NCBI GenBank assembly: GCA_905198125.1
Contig: CAJKBH010000026.1
Coordinates: 1-55,577 of the forward strand
Length of the DNA stretch: 55,577 nt
Reading direction: 5' to 3'
DNA from: an uncultured Porphyromonadaceae bacterium
GTDB taxonomy: Bacteria; Bacteroidota; Bacteroidia; Bacteroidales; Muribaculaceae
The notes beneath the pieces are model-generated. The model saw nothing but the letters and a program-made list of their open reading frames with translations, was not told the origin of the DNA and made no database searches. Both the position numbers and the translations under genes were made by a program. Of this stretch, positions 16,681 through 25,018 are shown in pieces (the first letter of the stretch is position 1; each line of letters opens with the position of its first letter).

Positions 16681-16800
16681 TTTTGTCTTATTTACAAGAC
16701 AAAATTACGCATATTTTGTCTTATATGCAAGACCCTATTGCCTATTTTGTCCTACTGACAAGACAATATGAGTCTATTTTTGTCCTGCATACAAGACAAT
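16681..16800. repeat. four-unit palindromic operator array
   Basis: Four imperfect palindromes start at 16681, 16714, 16745 and 16778 (spacing 33, 31, 33 bp). The consensus is TTTTGTCyT, 6 nt, AAGACAAxA. Unit 1 is perfect, with arms TTTTGTCTT (16681-16689) and AAGACAAAA (16696-16704). The rest keep TTTTGTC and CAAGAC. The spacing is about three helical turns, so bound dimers would lie on one face. Unit 1 covers the minus-7 box and unit 2 the minus-33 box of the DUF4143 gene promoter. Confidence 0.85.
16700..16731 (-). promoter_or_regulatory. promoter of the DUF4143 gene
   Basis: On the minus strand CTTG (16731-16728), 20 nt, TAATTTTG (16707-16700). The start falls near 16693, giving a leader of about 20 nt. 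Both boxes are embedded in the palindromes, so repression by a repeat-binding protein is likely. Confidence 0.6.
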
Positions 16801-16811
16801 ATGATGTATTC

Positions 16812-17372
16812 TCATTCCGGGAGCCGGCCCTGCGCCTTCAGGGCGAAGTATTTCCAGAGCGGGGCGGCCATCAGGGCCTGCTTCATCTCGTCGTCGACGA
16901 GGATTCGGTAAACCTCCTGTTCGGTCAGCAGACGCACCTTGATGTCCTCCGTGGCGTCAAGATGCTGGTCCGATATTTTCTCAACATCGGTGGCTAAGAA
17001 TACATGGGTCAGGTTGTCGGAATTGCCGGGATTCTGGGATATGGTCATAAACTCGCGCCACGTTCCGTTGCCGTAGCCGGATTCCTCAAGCAGTTCCCGC
17101 CTGGCAGCCTCCAGGTAAGTCTCCCCTTCCTCCATGGCGCCACCCACTATCTCGGTGTAGACATCACGCAGTCCGTGACGGTATTGCTCCACCATCACAA
17201 ACTTTCCCTCGCGCGTTATCGCTATGATGTTCACCCATGTCGGCAATTCGAAGATATAATATTCCGGATTTATCACGCCCGTCGGCAGCCGGCACACGTC
17301 ACGCCTCACGTTCACCCACGGACTCCGCAGCTTATACTCCGAACTGACTATCTCCCACTTCTTTACTTCCAT
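16812..17372 (-). CDS. NUDIX hydrolase (ADP-ribose pyrophosphatase-like)
   Basis: The product has 186 residues. A complete Nudix box runs from Gly78 to Tyr100 (GX5EX7REUXEEXGU: Glu84, Arg92, Glu93, Glu96, Glu97). The preceding VMVEQYRHGLRDVYTEIVGG fits the ADP-sugar pyrophosphatase (NudF-like) group, which cleaves ADP-ribose and nucleotide sugars with Mg2+. It is cytoplasmic. The gene is divergent from the DMT transporter gene; its stop is 12 nt from the repeat array of the next gene. Confidence 0.9.
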   Translation of the reverse strand: MEVKKWEIVSSEYKLRSPWVNVRRDVCRLPTGVINPEYYIFELPTWVNIIAITREGKFVMVEQYRHGLRDVYTEIVGGAMEEGETYLEAARRELLEESGYGNGTWREFMTISQNPGNSDNLTHVFLATDVEKISDQHLDATEDIKVRLLTEQEVYRILVDDEMKQALMAAPLWKYFALKAQGRLPE

Positions 17373-17500
17373 ATCCTTTTCTTTGATATGCTTTTAACGG
17401 TTTCCCGGCCACGATTATTGAATAATTTCATATTTGTCCTGCATGAAATAAGTTGCCGGGGTTGTTCGTTGGTTCAATTAGCAATTCTTTTAGACAACCT

Positions 17501-18388
17501 ATGAAACTTAGCAAACAGGCGCTGATCGGTTATCCGGCGGGTATCATTACGGGTGTGACTTACGGTCTCAATCCGCTGTTCGCCATGCCGCTGCTCATGG
17601 CCGGCGCGGCCGTGCAGTCCGTATTGTTTTTCCGCTACGCCATCGCTGTAGTGCTGCTCGGCGGCTGGCTGCTGCTGCGCCGACAGAATTTCAAGGTCGA
17701 CCTCCGGCAACTCGGCGTGCTTCTCATCACTGGCCTGCTATATACCTCCAGCAGCCTGTTCCTGTTCATGGCATACCGTTATGTCGCCTCGGGACTGGCC
17801 ACCACCTTAGTGTTCCTCGCCCCGGTGTTCGTGGCAATAATCATGGTCTTTTTAGGCAAGACGCCCTCCTGGCCGGTATGGCTGGCCATAGCGGCCACCT
17901 TTGCCGGAGTAGTGATCATGACCGGAGGAGACGATGCTGGAGCCATCGACGCCCGCGGTGTATGGCTCGCCATCGCATCAGCACTGGCATACGCCATCTT
18001 CATGGTGATAATCAACCACAACAAGAGGATAGCCGACATTTCCGACACATTGCTCACGTTTTACGTCCTGACGGTCGGAGCGTTCGTATTCCTCGGAATA
18101 GCGGCCTGGTCCGGCAACTCGCTGACGGCTCATTTAGACAATGCCCGTGCCATACTCAGCCTTATAGGGCTGGCCGTGCTACCCACCATCGTGTCCACTG
18201 CCACGCTGGCCGTGGCCACCCGTAACATCGGCGCCACCAAGGCCTCCATCCTTGAGGTATTCGAGCCCATCACCGCCATCCTCGTAGGAGCCATCGCCTT
18301 CGGCGAGCCCCTCACCCCCGGCATCGTCGCCGGCATTTCCATCGCCATCGTTGCCGTCACCTTCATGATCTACGCCACCAAACGCTGA
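17501..18388 (+). CDS. EamA/DMT family transporter
   Basis: The product has 295 residues with ten hydrophobic segments in two homologous five-helix halves, as usual for the drug/metabolite transporter superfamily. The second half ends in the typical TKASILEVFEPITAILVGAIAFGEPLTPG. The start at 17501 (MKLSKQALIGYPAG) places the first helix correctly; an in-frame ATG at 17453 adds 16 residues of no apparent use. It probably exports a small metabolite or amino acid; the substrate cannot be told. Confidence 0.88.
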   Translation: MKLSKQALIGYPAGIITGVTYGLNPLFAMPLLMAGAAVQSVLFFRYAIAVVLLGGWLLLRRQNFKVDLRQLGVLLITGLLYTSSSLFLFMAYRYVASGLATTLVFLAPVFVAIIMVFLGKTPSWPVWLAIAATFAGVVIMTGGDDAGAIDARGVWLAIASALAYAIFMVIINHNKRIADISDTLLTFYVLTVGAFVFLGIAAWSGNSLTAHLDNARAILSLIGLAVLPTIVSTATLAVATRNIGATKASILEVFEPITAILVGAIAFGEPLTPGIVAGISIAIVAVTFMIYATKR

Positions 18389-18737
18389 CACGACGCAATA
18401 GAGGCGAGAGGCGCCCCCCGGACTATTGCAGAAGGGCCTCCATATCCAGACAGAGCCTTAAAAAAATACGCTGATTCAATCGATAAAACACCAAGATTCC
18501 CCTTCGCCAAGATCAATCGCCACAAGTCTGCAACTTATTGTCTACAAGCGATTAACAAAATGGGGAGAATTTCCCCGCACAGGGTAGCCCGCACCCATTT
18601 CGGGGGCTGTCGCACCATGCCCGTCCGGCTCTTGCAAATCCCAAAAATCCCCTATATATTTGCCATCGAAAGATGTTCGAATCATCAGCCAAACATCAGC
18701 GAATTAACCATATTGTTCCACTTAAAAATCAAGAGCT
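18389..18737. other. intergenic region carrying a promoter
   Basis: These 349 bases hold no credible gene. The 3' part contains the promoter at 18632-18662 for the next gene. No repeats or terminator with a clear T-run were found after the DMT transporter gene. Confidence 0.5.
18632..18662 (+). promoter_or_regulatory. promoter of the 250-residue membrane protein gene
   Basis: TTG (18632-18634), 20 nt, TATATTTG (18655-18662). The start falls near 18669, giving a leader of about 70 nt. Confidence 0.65.
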
Positions 18738-19490
18738 ATGAACGGATTTATCATCATTTGCGCTTTGTTCGCAATCAGTATGCTCATCCTGCCGTTCCGG
18801 TATGACCGGATAGCAGAACGACGCACCAATTACAGGTCATGTTCGTATGACACTTCTAATGAATTTGCTTATCTCACAGTGAAACACATCATGTTCTGGA
18901 TTGGCGTCATTCTCTGCACATTGATGTGGCTGTGCGTCATCCTCGACCTGCCTGACATGAAGACGGTGGCGTGGATTCTGACAGGCATCTTCATCCTGTT
19001 CACCCTGATATCGGAGATAACATTAGCCGAATACGGCATGGCGGCCTTCCTGATGCTGATGTTTATCGGCATCTGCCCATCCGGCCCCGGAGGTTACAGG
19101 CCCGAGTACACGGAATCCGGCGTGGAACTACGTTCGCCCATGACATATTGGATCACGCGCAAGGTAGAGAAAACCGGAAAGGATTCGTTTCATTTCAATA
19201 TGGTGGGCAGTATCGGCCGCTATGACAATTCACGGCCCGTTACCAAAGTCTATGGTCTCCGCAATGAAAAGGGGTACATATACATCCCGAAAATCTGCGA
19301 CTATTCCGACAGATTCACCCGGCTCACCCTTGAACCGTTCCAAGGCAATCGCTCCAATGTGGACATAATGCATTTTTACCGCAATGACGGCACTGAAGCG
19401 CGACGCGATAAGAACGGCGATAATCCTGACCGGGACGGCTATAAACAGCCCACCTTTGACGATAGCGACACCGATGCATACGCCTACTGA
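18738..19490 (+). CDS. membrane protein of unknown function
   Basis: The product has 250 residues and belongs to no family I recognise. Residues about 1-20, 49-69, 74-95 and 98-115 are hydrophobic, giving roughly four membrane segments. A soluble C-terminal domain of about 130 residues follows, rich in charged and aromatic residues (MTYWITRKVEKTGKDSFHFNMVGSIG), and ends in an acidic tail (DDSDTDAYAY). It has its own promoter and converges on the 889-residue gene. An envelope role is plausible only from topology. Confidence 0.7.
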   Translation: MNGFIIICALFAISMLILPFRYDRIAERRTNYRSCSYDTSNEFAYLTVKHIMFWIGVILCTLMWLCVILDLPDMKTVAWILTGIFILFTLISEITLAEYGMAAFLMLMFIGICPSGPGGYRPEYTESGVELRSPMTYWITRKVEKTGKDSFHFNMVGSIGRYDNSRPVTKVYGLRNEKGYIYIPKICDYSDRFTRLTLEPFQGNRSNVDIMHFYRNDGTEARRDKNGDNPDRDGYKQPTFDDSDTDAYAY

Positions 19491-19505
19491 CGCAACGAAA
19501 CTGAA

Positions 19506-19527
19506 CACCTTCCTTTGGCGGAAGGTG
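19506..19527. terminator. hairpin between converging genes
   Basis: CACCTTCC (19506-19513), 6-nt loop, GGAAGGTG (19520-19527). It lies in the 67-bp gap between two convergent genes but has no T-run on either side, so terminator function is uncertain. Confidence 0.45.
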
Positions 19528-19557
19528 CCTGCTTCGCCGCGACTTACAATTATCACT

Positions 19558-22227
19558 TTATTTAAGGGTCCTGATCACTACGTCAGCTATCGATTTCCCG
19601 TCGGTGGAATCGGTGGCTGACCCGTTTTCGTTGATATACACATCCCTTATGTGTATCATCCACAGCAGGTCGGCCTCGCATTCAGGCAACGCGGAGTTAT
19701 CGGTCACGCCGGCCGACACCTGTTGAGCCCAATACTTATACACAGTTCCGAGATGTTCCAGATCGTTCCTGTTCTTAGGCAAATTGACCATGCTGCGGCA
19801 TTTTTCCTTCATCTTTGCCTTGTCGGGCATCTCGATGTCAAGCTGAGGCGAATCGCACCCGAAGAAACTGGCGGTAGTCAGCAGAATGGTGTGCAGCTTG
19901 GGGTCCTTCTTTGTGTTATATCTGAGCGTCCCTTCCGTTATGGACGAGCAACTTGTCTTTACCGCCCACGGTGCGACCCATACGTTCCACAATTCCTTTA
20001 CGTCCTTGAACATAAAGTCGGGGCACGCGGCTCCCGCACTTTTCAGCTCTCCAGCCAGCCTGTTACGCAGCGTGCACGCCCTGGCATTCAGCTTTTCCCA
20101 TGCAGACGTGAGCCATTCCAGCCGTTCGTAGAAATCCATCGCCATCGGATGACGCGACCCGGAAATATCACGGCAGAAATTATCCATGGCTACGCCTAAA
20201 GGATTGCTGCCGGATGTATGCTTTACGGTTCCATCCCCTTCCTTTGATTTCTTTTCCCTTGACTTCCTATCAGCACGTGCCTTGGCTATATCCAGAGCCT
20301 TGCCGATCGAGCTGGTGCAATAGGCTTCCAGCTCGTTGTATGCCTTGCGCGACTCGGGCGTTTCCGTCCACATCCCGCCTTGAAAAGCCGACATAATATG
20401 GTCGTTCCATTCCATGAGTCTGTTTCGGAACGGCGCGGCATACGGTTTGTGTTCCAGCCGGTTTATGGCATTGGCTATGGCTTCGGCCACATCCCTGTTC
20501 ACGCGTGCCACCTGATGTCGCATCCGCTTCATGTCATGCCGGTGGCGACGACGCGAGGCGACATATAGAATAGATCCGGCTCCGGCCACTGCCAATATAA
20601 GGATGAAAGCGAATATCACGCCTTTCCGGATATCGGCCCAGGCTGTAACATTGCGGCTTAGACGCAAGTCCGGGAGTCCGGCGGCAGGGAAATCCCCTGT
20701 CCAACGCACTGCATTGTCGGCCGACAGCGACTTCAGGACCCAGGTGCCGGCATTAAGCGTTTTCAACAGAATCCGTCCCTTGCCGTCACGCGTGATGCCG
20801 CACACGTACGGACTTTCATACCGTTCCTTGAGTTCGGGAAACGCATAATCGTGACGCCGGCCTTTATGAAAGTAATGCAATCCATTGCGCGATCCTATCA
20901 GCAGGGTGTCGCCGATGGCGCAAACGCTTTCGACACGGTCGTTGTCGGGATTGTTGCTCTCCACCATACGGGCCTTGCGCGGAGTGGAGAACATCAGGTC
21001 GGAACCGTTTATGGAATATACGCCGTCGGCGGTGGCTACGTACACCGTATTGCCGTGGGCGGTCATACCGCGTATGCCTGACACCCCCGTCACGTCGCCA
21101 AGAAACCGGGCTTTGCCGTCATCCTTAATCCGGAACAGGCCCTGACGGTCGCTTATCACGAACGGCCCGGCACTGAACCGCACACGCTCGTATCCCGCGT
21201 CCGCCGGGCGTGCGGAGTCAATCATGCGCAGTTCTCCGCCGCGTATGAAGTATAATCTTGACCCGACAGGGACTCCCGCCCGGAAACAGAGGAAATCCCC
21301 TTCCGCGCCAAATGTCCGGATGGAATCGGCGAAGACCGCCGTCCAGTTGGCCGACACCGGGACAAGTCGCCGCGACAGAATCCGTCCCGCACGGTCAAAC
21401 AGCACCAGTTCGCGTTGCGAACGGTCCGGGAGATCCGGTGTATGTATCACGGCCAGCGTATCGTTCTTAAGCGTCGCGTTCCAGCAACGCATCCCCTCGC
21501 TGACCGTGGCGTAACGGGCCGACGGGTCGGCGAAATCCGACAACGCCACTCGATATATGCCATGGTCAGTAACCGTCAGGATGGAATCGCCCTGAAGAAA
21601 CATTGACTCCTGCGCGAACTGCACCCGGTTCTTACGCAGGTGCTCCAGCGGCCGGACATGACGCGCCTCCGCCACCGAATCCGTGCGCATCCGGGCCATG
21701 TCCCGGCGTGTCAGGTACATCATGCCGTTGGATGTGCCGAGCACGATGAGCGAATCGGTTTCGATGATGGAATATGTGGAGAATGACGACCCTTTCGCCG
21801 GCAACGGGCGTGACGGAGACGTCACCCTGGCCGTATGGCTGATGCGGGCGCCACGCGGGCCGTACTCGTACGCCACATATATCAGGCCGCAGTTGCGCTT
21901 GGCCACCAGCCACTCGCTGTCCGACAGACGGTGTATGTCGTAGGTCTTGGTGTCGCGGCTGAAGGCGGGAAGCGGGAAATCCTGACGCGAACCGTCCGCT
22001 ATGTTCAGCCGGGTAAACATCGGGGCCATCGACCCCAGCAGCAACGCGTCGCGGTCGCGGTCGGCCACGACACAGGTCAGCGACGGCAGAGTCACCGGAT
22101 CCGAGTTGAATGCGCGCTCGCCGCCATCCCTGCGCCCGCATCCGGCCATAATGATGGTCCCGGCCACGATACATGGCAGGATGCCGTCACGCGTCACGCG
22201 CCACAATGCCCTTAAACTCCCCCTCAT
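19558..22227 (-). CDS. membrane-anchored propeller protein with novel cytoplasmic domain
   Basis: The product has 889 residues. A lipoprotein-like N terminus (IIMAGC, about Cys29) precedes a propeller of repeated WD/regulator-propeller-like blades (about 40-520, for example GNTVYVATADGVYSINGSDL and IGDTLLIGSRNGLHYF). One transmembrane helix (VIFAFILILAVAGAGSILYVA, about 543-563) leads into a basic coiled linker and a helical C-terminal domain of about 280 residues. That domain shows no histidine kinase, HTH or cyclase motif I recognise. The topology resembles periplasmic-sensor regulators of Bacteroidota, but the output is unknown. If the Cys is not lipidated, the N terminus is simply a signal anchor. 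It lies 7 nt downstream of the ferredoxin gene in one operon. Confidence 0.75.
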   Translation of the reverse strand: MRGSLRALWRVTRDGILPCIVAGTIIMAGCGRRDGGERAFNSDPVTLPSLTCVVADRDRDALLLGSMAPMFTRLNIADGSRQDFPLPAFSRDTKTYDIHRLSDSEWLVAKRNCGLIYVAYEYGPRGARISHTARVTSPSRPLPAKGSSFSTYSIIETDSLIVLGTSNGMMYLTRRDMARMRTDSVAEARHVRPLEHLRKNRVQFAQESMFLQGDSILTVTDHGIYRVALSDFADPSARYATVSEGMRCWNATLKNDTLAVIHTPDLPDRSQRELVLFDRAGRILSRRLVPVSANWTAVFADSIRTFGAEGDFLCFRAGVPVGSRLYFIRGGELRMIDSARPADAGYERVRFSAGPFVISDRQGLFRIKDDGKARFLGDVTGVSGIRGMTAHGNTVYVATADGVYSINGSDLMFSTPRKARMVESNNPDNDRVESVCAIGDTLLIGSRNGLHYFHKGRRHDYAFPELKERYESPYVCGITRDGKGRILLKTLNAGTWVLKSLSADNAVRWTGDFPAAGLPDLRLSRNVTAWADIRKGVIFAFILILAVAGAGSILYVASRRRHRHDMKRMRHQVARVNRDVAEAIANAINRLEHKPYAAPFRNRLMEWNDHIMSAFQGGMWTETPESRKAYNELEAYCTSSIGKALDIAKARADRKSREKKSKEGDGTVKHTSGSNPLGVAMDNFCRDISGSRHPMAMDFYERLEWLTSAWEKLNARACTLRNRLAGELKSAGAACPDFMFKDVKELWNVWVAPWAVKTSCSSITEGTLRYNTKKDPKLHTILLTTASFFGCDSPQLDIEMPDKAKMKEKCRSMVNLPKNRNDLEHLGTVYKYWAQQVSAGVTDNSALPECEADLLWMIHIRDVYINENGSATDSTDGKSIADVVIRTLK

Positions 22228-22234
22228 GCTGCGG

Positions 22235-22414
22235 TCACCACACCTTCATGGCGTGCTTGGGGCAATTCTCTACGCACGTTCCGCATTCGATGCAGAGGTC
22301 GTAGCCTATCACAGGATAGCCGTCGGCATCCTGCGTAATGGCGTTGACCGGACACAGCTTCATAAGCGGGCACACATGATTATGCGGGCATATTTCTTTG
22401 TCTACTCTGATCAT
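22235..22414 (-). CDS. small 4Fe-4S ferredoxin-type protein
   Basis: The product has 59 residues from the ATG at 22414 (MIRVDKEIC). The longer in-frame start at 22498 is rejected because it runs through the promoter. The second cluster motif is canonical (CIECGTCVENCP). The first is unusually spaced (CPHNHVCPLMKLCP), with five residues between Cys ligands rather than two. It is probably a cytoplasmic electron carrier or a subunit of an oxidoreductase. It is first in an operon with the 889-residue propeller gene. Confidence 0.85.
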   Translation of the reverse strand: MIRVDKEICPHNHVCPLMKLCPVNAITQDADGYPVIGYDLCIECGTCVENCPKHAMKVW

Positions 22415-22484
22415 AATTTTATATATAGTGAAATCGTTTATTGTCTGACTGAGTTCTTTAGAAAGCGGACTCAGTACCTGATTG

Positions 22485-22515
22485 CAAATATAAGGCAAAT
22501 AAACGGTTCCACAAA
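22485..22515 (-). promoter_or_regulatory. promoter of the ferredoxin-propeller operon
   Basis: On the minus strand TTTG (22515-22512), 19 nt, TATATTTG (22492-22485). The start falls near 22478, with a leader of about 64 nt. The minus-33 box directly abuts the ATG of the divergent gene at 22516. Confidence 0.6.
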
Positions 22516-23076
22516 ATGAAAGGCAAGGTTTGGATATATCTTTTACGGGGTGTGCTTATCTTTTTCGCCATGATCGGCGCCGGCATATTCATGGTATGCC
22601 GCACCACCACCATGGTCAATCCCTGGATTGTCGCCACAGTGTGCGCGGTGCTGTCTGTGCCCGTTGCATGGCTGTTCTCCCAAAAATTCCGGAGAATAAT
22701 CAATTTCCGCAACCTGCCGTTGCGCGTGGCCACATGGGTGATCCTGACGGCCCCTATACTCACCGGCACATTTTATAGCATCAACTTTGCGGGAGCCGAT
22801 GCGGACAAGGCCACTACCGTACCGGCCGTGGTGGAACGCAAATACTACACCACCCACCAGCGCACCCGGCGCGTCCGCAAAGGCCGTTACATCCCCACCG
22901 GCGAGACCTACCGCACATATTACGCCGACATCCGCCTGGACAACGGCCACCTCGTCACCACGTCGATCACCACAGGCAAGGTACACAAAGTCCGCGTCGG
23001 ACAGCACCTCGACATGAAGGTCTCCCGCGGCACTTTCGGCATCCCCGTCGTCCTGACCCGCAACCTGTTCAGATAA
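22516..23076 (+). CDS. membrane protein of unknown function
   Basis: The product has 186 residues. Three hydrophobic segments are visible (about 8-28, 35-55 and 70-90). A basic, probably extracytoplasmic domain follows, with KYYTTHQRTRRVRKGRYIPTGE and an SH3-like or OB-like beta ending (GQHLDMKVSRGTFGIPVVLTR). No family is recognised. It is divergent from the ferredoxin operon and convergent with the DUF4405 gene. Confidence 0.7.
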   Translation: MKGKVWIYLLRGVLIFFAMIGAGIFMVCRTTTMVNPWIVATVCAVLSVPVAWLFSQKFRRIINFRNLPLRVATWVILTAPILTGTFYSINFAGADADKATTVPAVVERKYYTTHQRTRRVRKGRYIPTGETYRTYYADIRLDNGHLVTTSITTGKVHKVRVGQHLDMKVSRGTFGIPVVLTRNLFR

Positions 23077-23087
23077 AACACGTCATA

Positions 23088-23531
23088 TTAATGTGATTGC
23101 GCATATTGTTCCTTGCGCTGTGCGGCCTTGCGCCGGTGCCTGTGACCTGTGGCGTGGATAATGTCTACAATCACCATCAGGAAACCGATCTTACCGTGGA
23201 CGGCACCTATGTGCGAATGCTCGTGTGCCGCGAGCCATACCACTGTCGCCATTACGCCTGTTACGGCAGTCAGCAGGAATACCCACCACAGTATCCGCGT
23301 CGACTGATGCCTGTTTTTCCTGAACCGTGCGAACCAGTCGCTCCGCCGGTAATGCAGATATACGTGCCACAACGAGAGCACGGTCAGTATAATTCCCAAC
23401 GCTATGTGCGCCCATACCGACCAGGCATACCGTCCCGATGTGACCTCCAGCTGTATACCCGAAACCATCATCACAATCAGCACAATCCCCAGTGTCCTGT
23501 CACACACTCTCAATCTTTCCGCAGGTGTCAT
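23088..23531 (-). CDS. DUF4405-type membrane protein
   Basis: The product has 147 residues with about four transmembrane helices and conserved intramembrane His (WAHIALGI, LWHVYLHYRRSDWF, AVHGKIGFLMVIVDIIHATGHRHRR). This matches DUF4405, a cytochrome b561-like fold thought to bind heme. Respiratory or redox roles are suggested for the family but unproved. A TAATTTTG minus-7 box lies on the minus strand at 23574-23567. Confidence 0.75.
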   Translation of the reverse strand: MTPAERLRVCDRTLGIVLIVMMVSGIQLEVTSGRYAWSVWAHIALGIILTVLSLWHVYLHYRRSDWFARFRKNRHQSTRILWWVFLLTAVTGVMATVVWLAAHEHSHIGAVHGKIGFLMVIVDIIHATGHRHRRKAAQRKEQYAQSH

Positions 23532-23622
23532 CTTCTTTTCTATTAATTTTGCTTTTGATTACGATGCAAAATTACAATTAACCTGTGCCACCGGGAATGG
23601 CTTTGATTGGGCAAGAGTTGTA

Positions 23623-24453
23623 TTATTTAAGGTTTTTGCGGTACTCCGACGGGGACATACCGATACACTTGGAGAAAAGTTTAGAGAAATGGGCATAGTC
23701 CTCATATCCCAGCGCGTATGCTATTTCCTTGGCCGACAGCGACGTGTATGCCAACTGTCGCTTGGCCCGGACCATTACCATATTGCGGATATACGTGCCT
23801 ACGCTCAGTCCGGTAGCGCCTTTCACGGCCTCGTTCAGATATACCTCCGATATATTCATCATCGAGGCGTATGCCGCCGGGCTTTTCTCCACAACAAGAT
23901 GTATGTCAAGAAGTTTCCGCAGTCTCAGGGTTATGGCGCGATACCGTCCCGACACCGCAGTGCCGTCGGTGTTTAGAGTAGACAGCACTATGCTTTTGAC
24001 AGCTGCCGCAAGTGCTCCGAACACCGTATTGTTTTCTTTGTTGCGGTCCATCATCGAGCATAGCGTCACGACATCGTCCGTTACCGCATCGTCCGGACTG
24101 AACGGAGAGGGAGATATTGAATATTCTTCTATTATTCCGGCTTCCTGTTCCGTCAGCATCTCAGGCGAGAAGGCCAGCATCCAGCCGTCGGCGTCCCATG
24201 ACTCGCCTTCCGGCTTATTATGCACCTGCCAAGGCGACACTATCAGAATATCGCCTGCCTGCAGTTCCTTCCGCTCGAAATCGATCTCTACCGCAACGTT
24301 TCCTTCGGTCAGAAGCGCAAGGATATAGTAATCGTCGCGATGCGCATACGGCTTCATCGGCAACCGGCCCGACTGCCCGAAACGCTTCACGAACACCCCC
24401 GACGCGGATATCTTCTGCATCTGTGAAAAAGGAATACTCTGCGGCTTTGACAT
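23623..24453 (-). CDS. AraC family transcriptional regulator
   Basis: The product has 276 residues. An N-terminal cupin-like sensor (RLPMKPYAHRDDYYILALLTEGNVAVEIDFERKELQAGDILIVSPWQVH) precedes a C-terminal double HTH (about 185-276). It ends in AKEIAYALGYEDYAHFSKLFSKCIGMSPSEYRK, the AraC signature. The start at 24453 (MSKPQSIPF) is preferred to 24501 because it matches the family N terminus. Targets are unknown; the DUF4405 gene lies downstream on the same strand, with about 90 nt between. Confidence 0.93.
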   Translation of the reverse strand: MSKPQSIPFSQMQKISASGVFVKRFGQSGRLPMKPYAHRDDYYILALLTEGNVAVEIDFERKELQAGDILIVSPWQVHNKPEGESWDADGWMLAFSPEMLTEQEAGIIEEYSISPSPFSPDDAVTDDVVTLCSMMDRNKENNTVFGALAAAVKSIVLSTLNTDGTAVSGRYRAITLRLRKLLDIHLVVEKSPAAYASMMNISEVYLNEAVKGATGLSVGTYIRNMVMVRAKRQLAYTSLSAKEIAYALGYEDYAHFSKLFSKCIGMSPSEYRKNLK

Positions 24454-24553
24454 CACACACCTATTTATCCGCAAATTTAACACATAACCTTGACATTTCA
24501 CTCATCGCCCTCTTATTTTTATACCTCATTCCATAGACCTATCCCCCGTGATT

Positions 24554-24577
24554 CATTATCTAACCATTATCTAACCA
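24554..24577. repeat. 11-bp tandem repeat
   Basis: CATTATCTAAC occurs twice in tandem (24554-24564 and 24565-24575), followed by CA. It lies between the AraC gene and the toxin-antitoxin promoter and could be a regulator site for either. Confidence 0.6.
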
Positions 24578-24587
24578 AACAATAATT

Positions 24588-24638
24588 CACTTTTTCGTGT
24601 TATATTATTGCATATTTACACTTTTTAGTGTATCTTTG
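24588..24638 (+). promoter_or_regulatory. toxin-antitoxin promoter with two operator palindromes
   Basis: TTG (24608-24610), 20 nt, TATCTTTG (24631-24638). The palindrome ACACTTTTTAGTGT (24618-24631) fills the spacer. A related site, CACTTTTTCGTG (24588-24599), lies 31 bp upstream, about three helical turns away. This is the usual design for autorepression by an HTH antitoxin. Confidence 0.7.
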
Positions 24639-24661
24639 TGCAATAAAATAGAAAGATACTA

Positions 24662-25015
24662 ATGATTACAATAAGAAACGAACAAGAAGTAGAAACATTC
24701 CTGCGAGAATTCAGACCGAAATTCAGTATATGGGGAATAATCTTCCTGCATAGAGATAAAAATGAGGAAGCTCTTAAGGCGTTGGGCATTACGCCCATTG
24801 CCCGTGAAGAGATAATTAAGAAGATAGAGAAAGACGACTACTCGCATTCTGTAGTTGACGAAGCGACATTCGGCGATATGTGGGTATTTGGCAAGGATTA
24901 TGACGGGACAGAACTATACATCAAGATATCAATGGGTATGCCTGGCAGCAATACAATCTGCATATCGTTTCATGAAGCTGAACATCCTCTTGATTATCCT
25001 TTTAAAAACAAGTGA
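24662..25015 (+). CDS. MqsR-like type II toxin
   Basis: The product has 117 residues and is cytoplasmic. The C-terminal half (FGDMWVFGKDYDGTELYIKISM, TICISFHEAEHPLDYPF) resembles the MqsR end (YLKITV..., LIVSFKE) within the RelE-like mRNA-interferase fold. The N-terminal half is less alike, so MqsR-related is a working label. The toxin-first order, the 3-nt gap to the antitoxin gene and the shared autoregulated promoter are all typical of mqsRA- and higBA-type pairs. Low GC compared with the downstream glycan genes suggests mobility. Confidence 0.65.
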   Translation: MITIRNEQEVETFLREFRPKFSIWGIIFLHRDKNEEALKALGITPIAREEIIKKIEKDDYSHSVVDEATFGDMWVFGKDYDGTELYIKISMGMPGSNTICISFHEAEHPLDYPFKNK

Positions 25016-25018
25016 ATT

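Noticed and set aside
16681..16800. Possible CRISPR array
   Set aside because: The units are short, degenerate and palindromic with about 7-13 bp between them and there are no cas genes. Overlap with promoter boxes supports an operator array.
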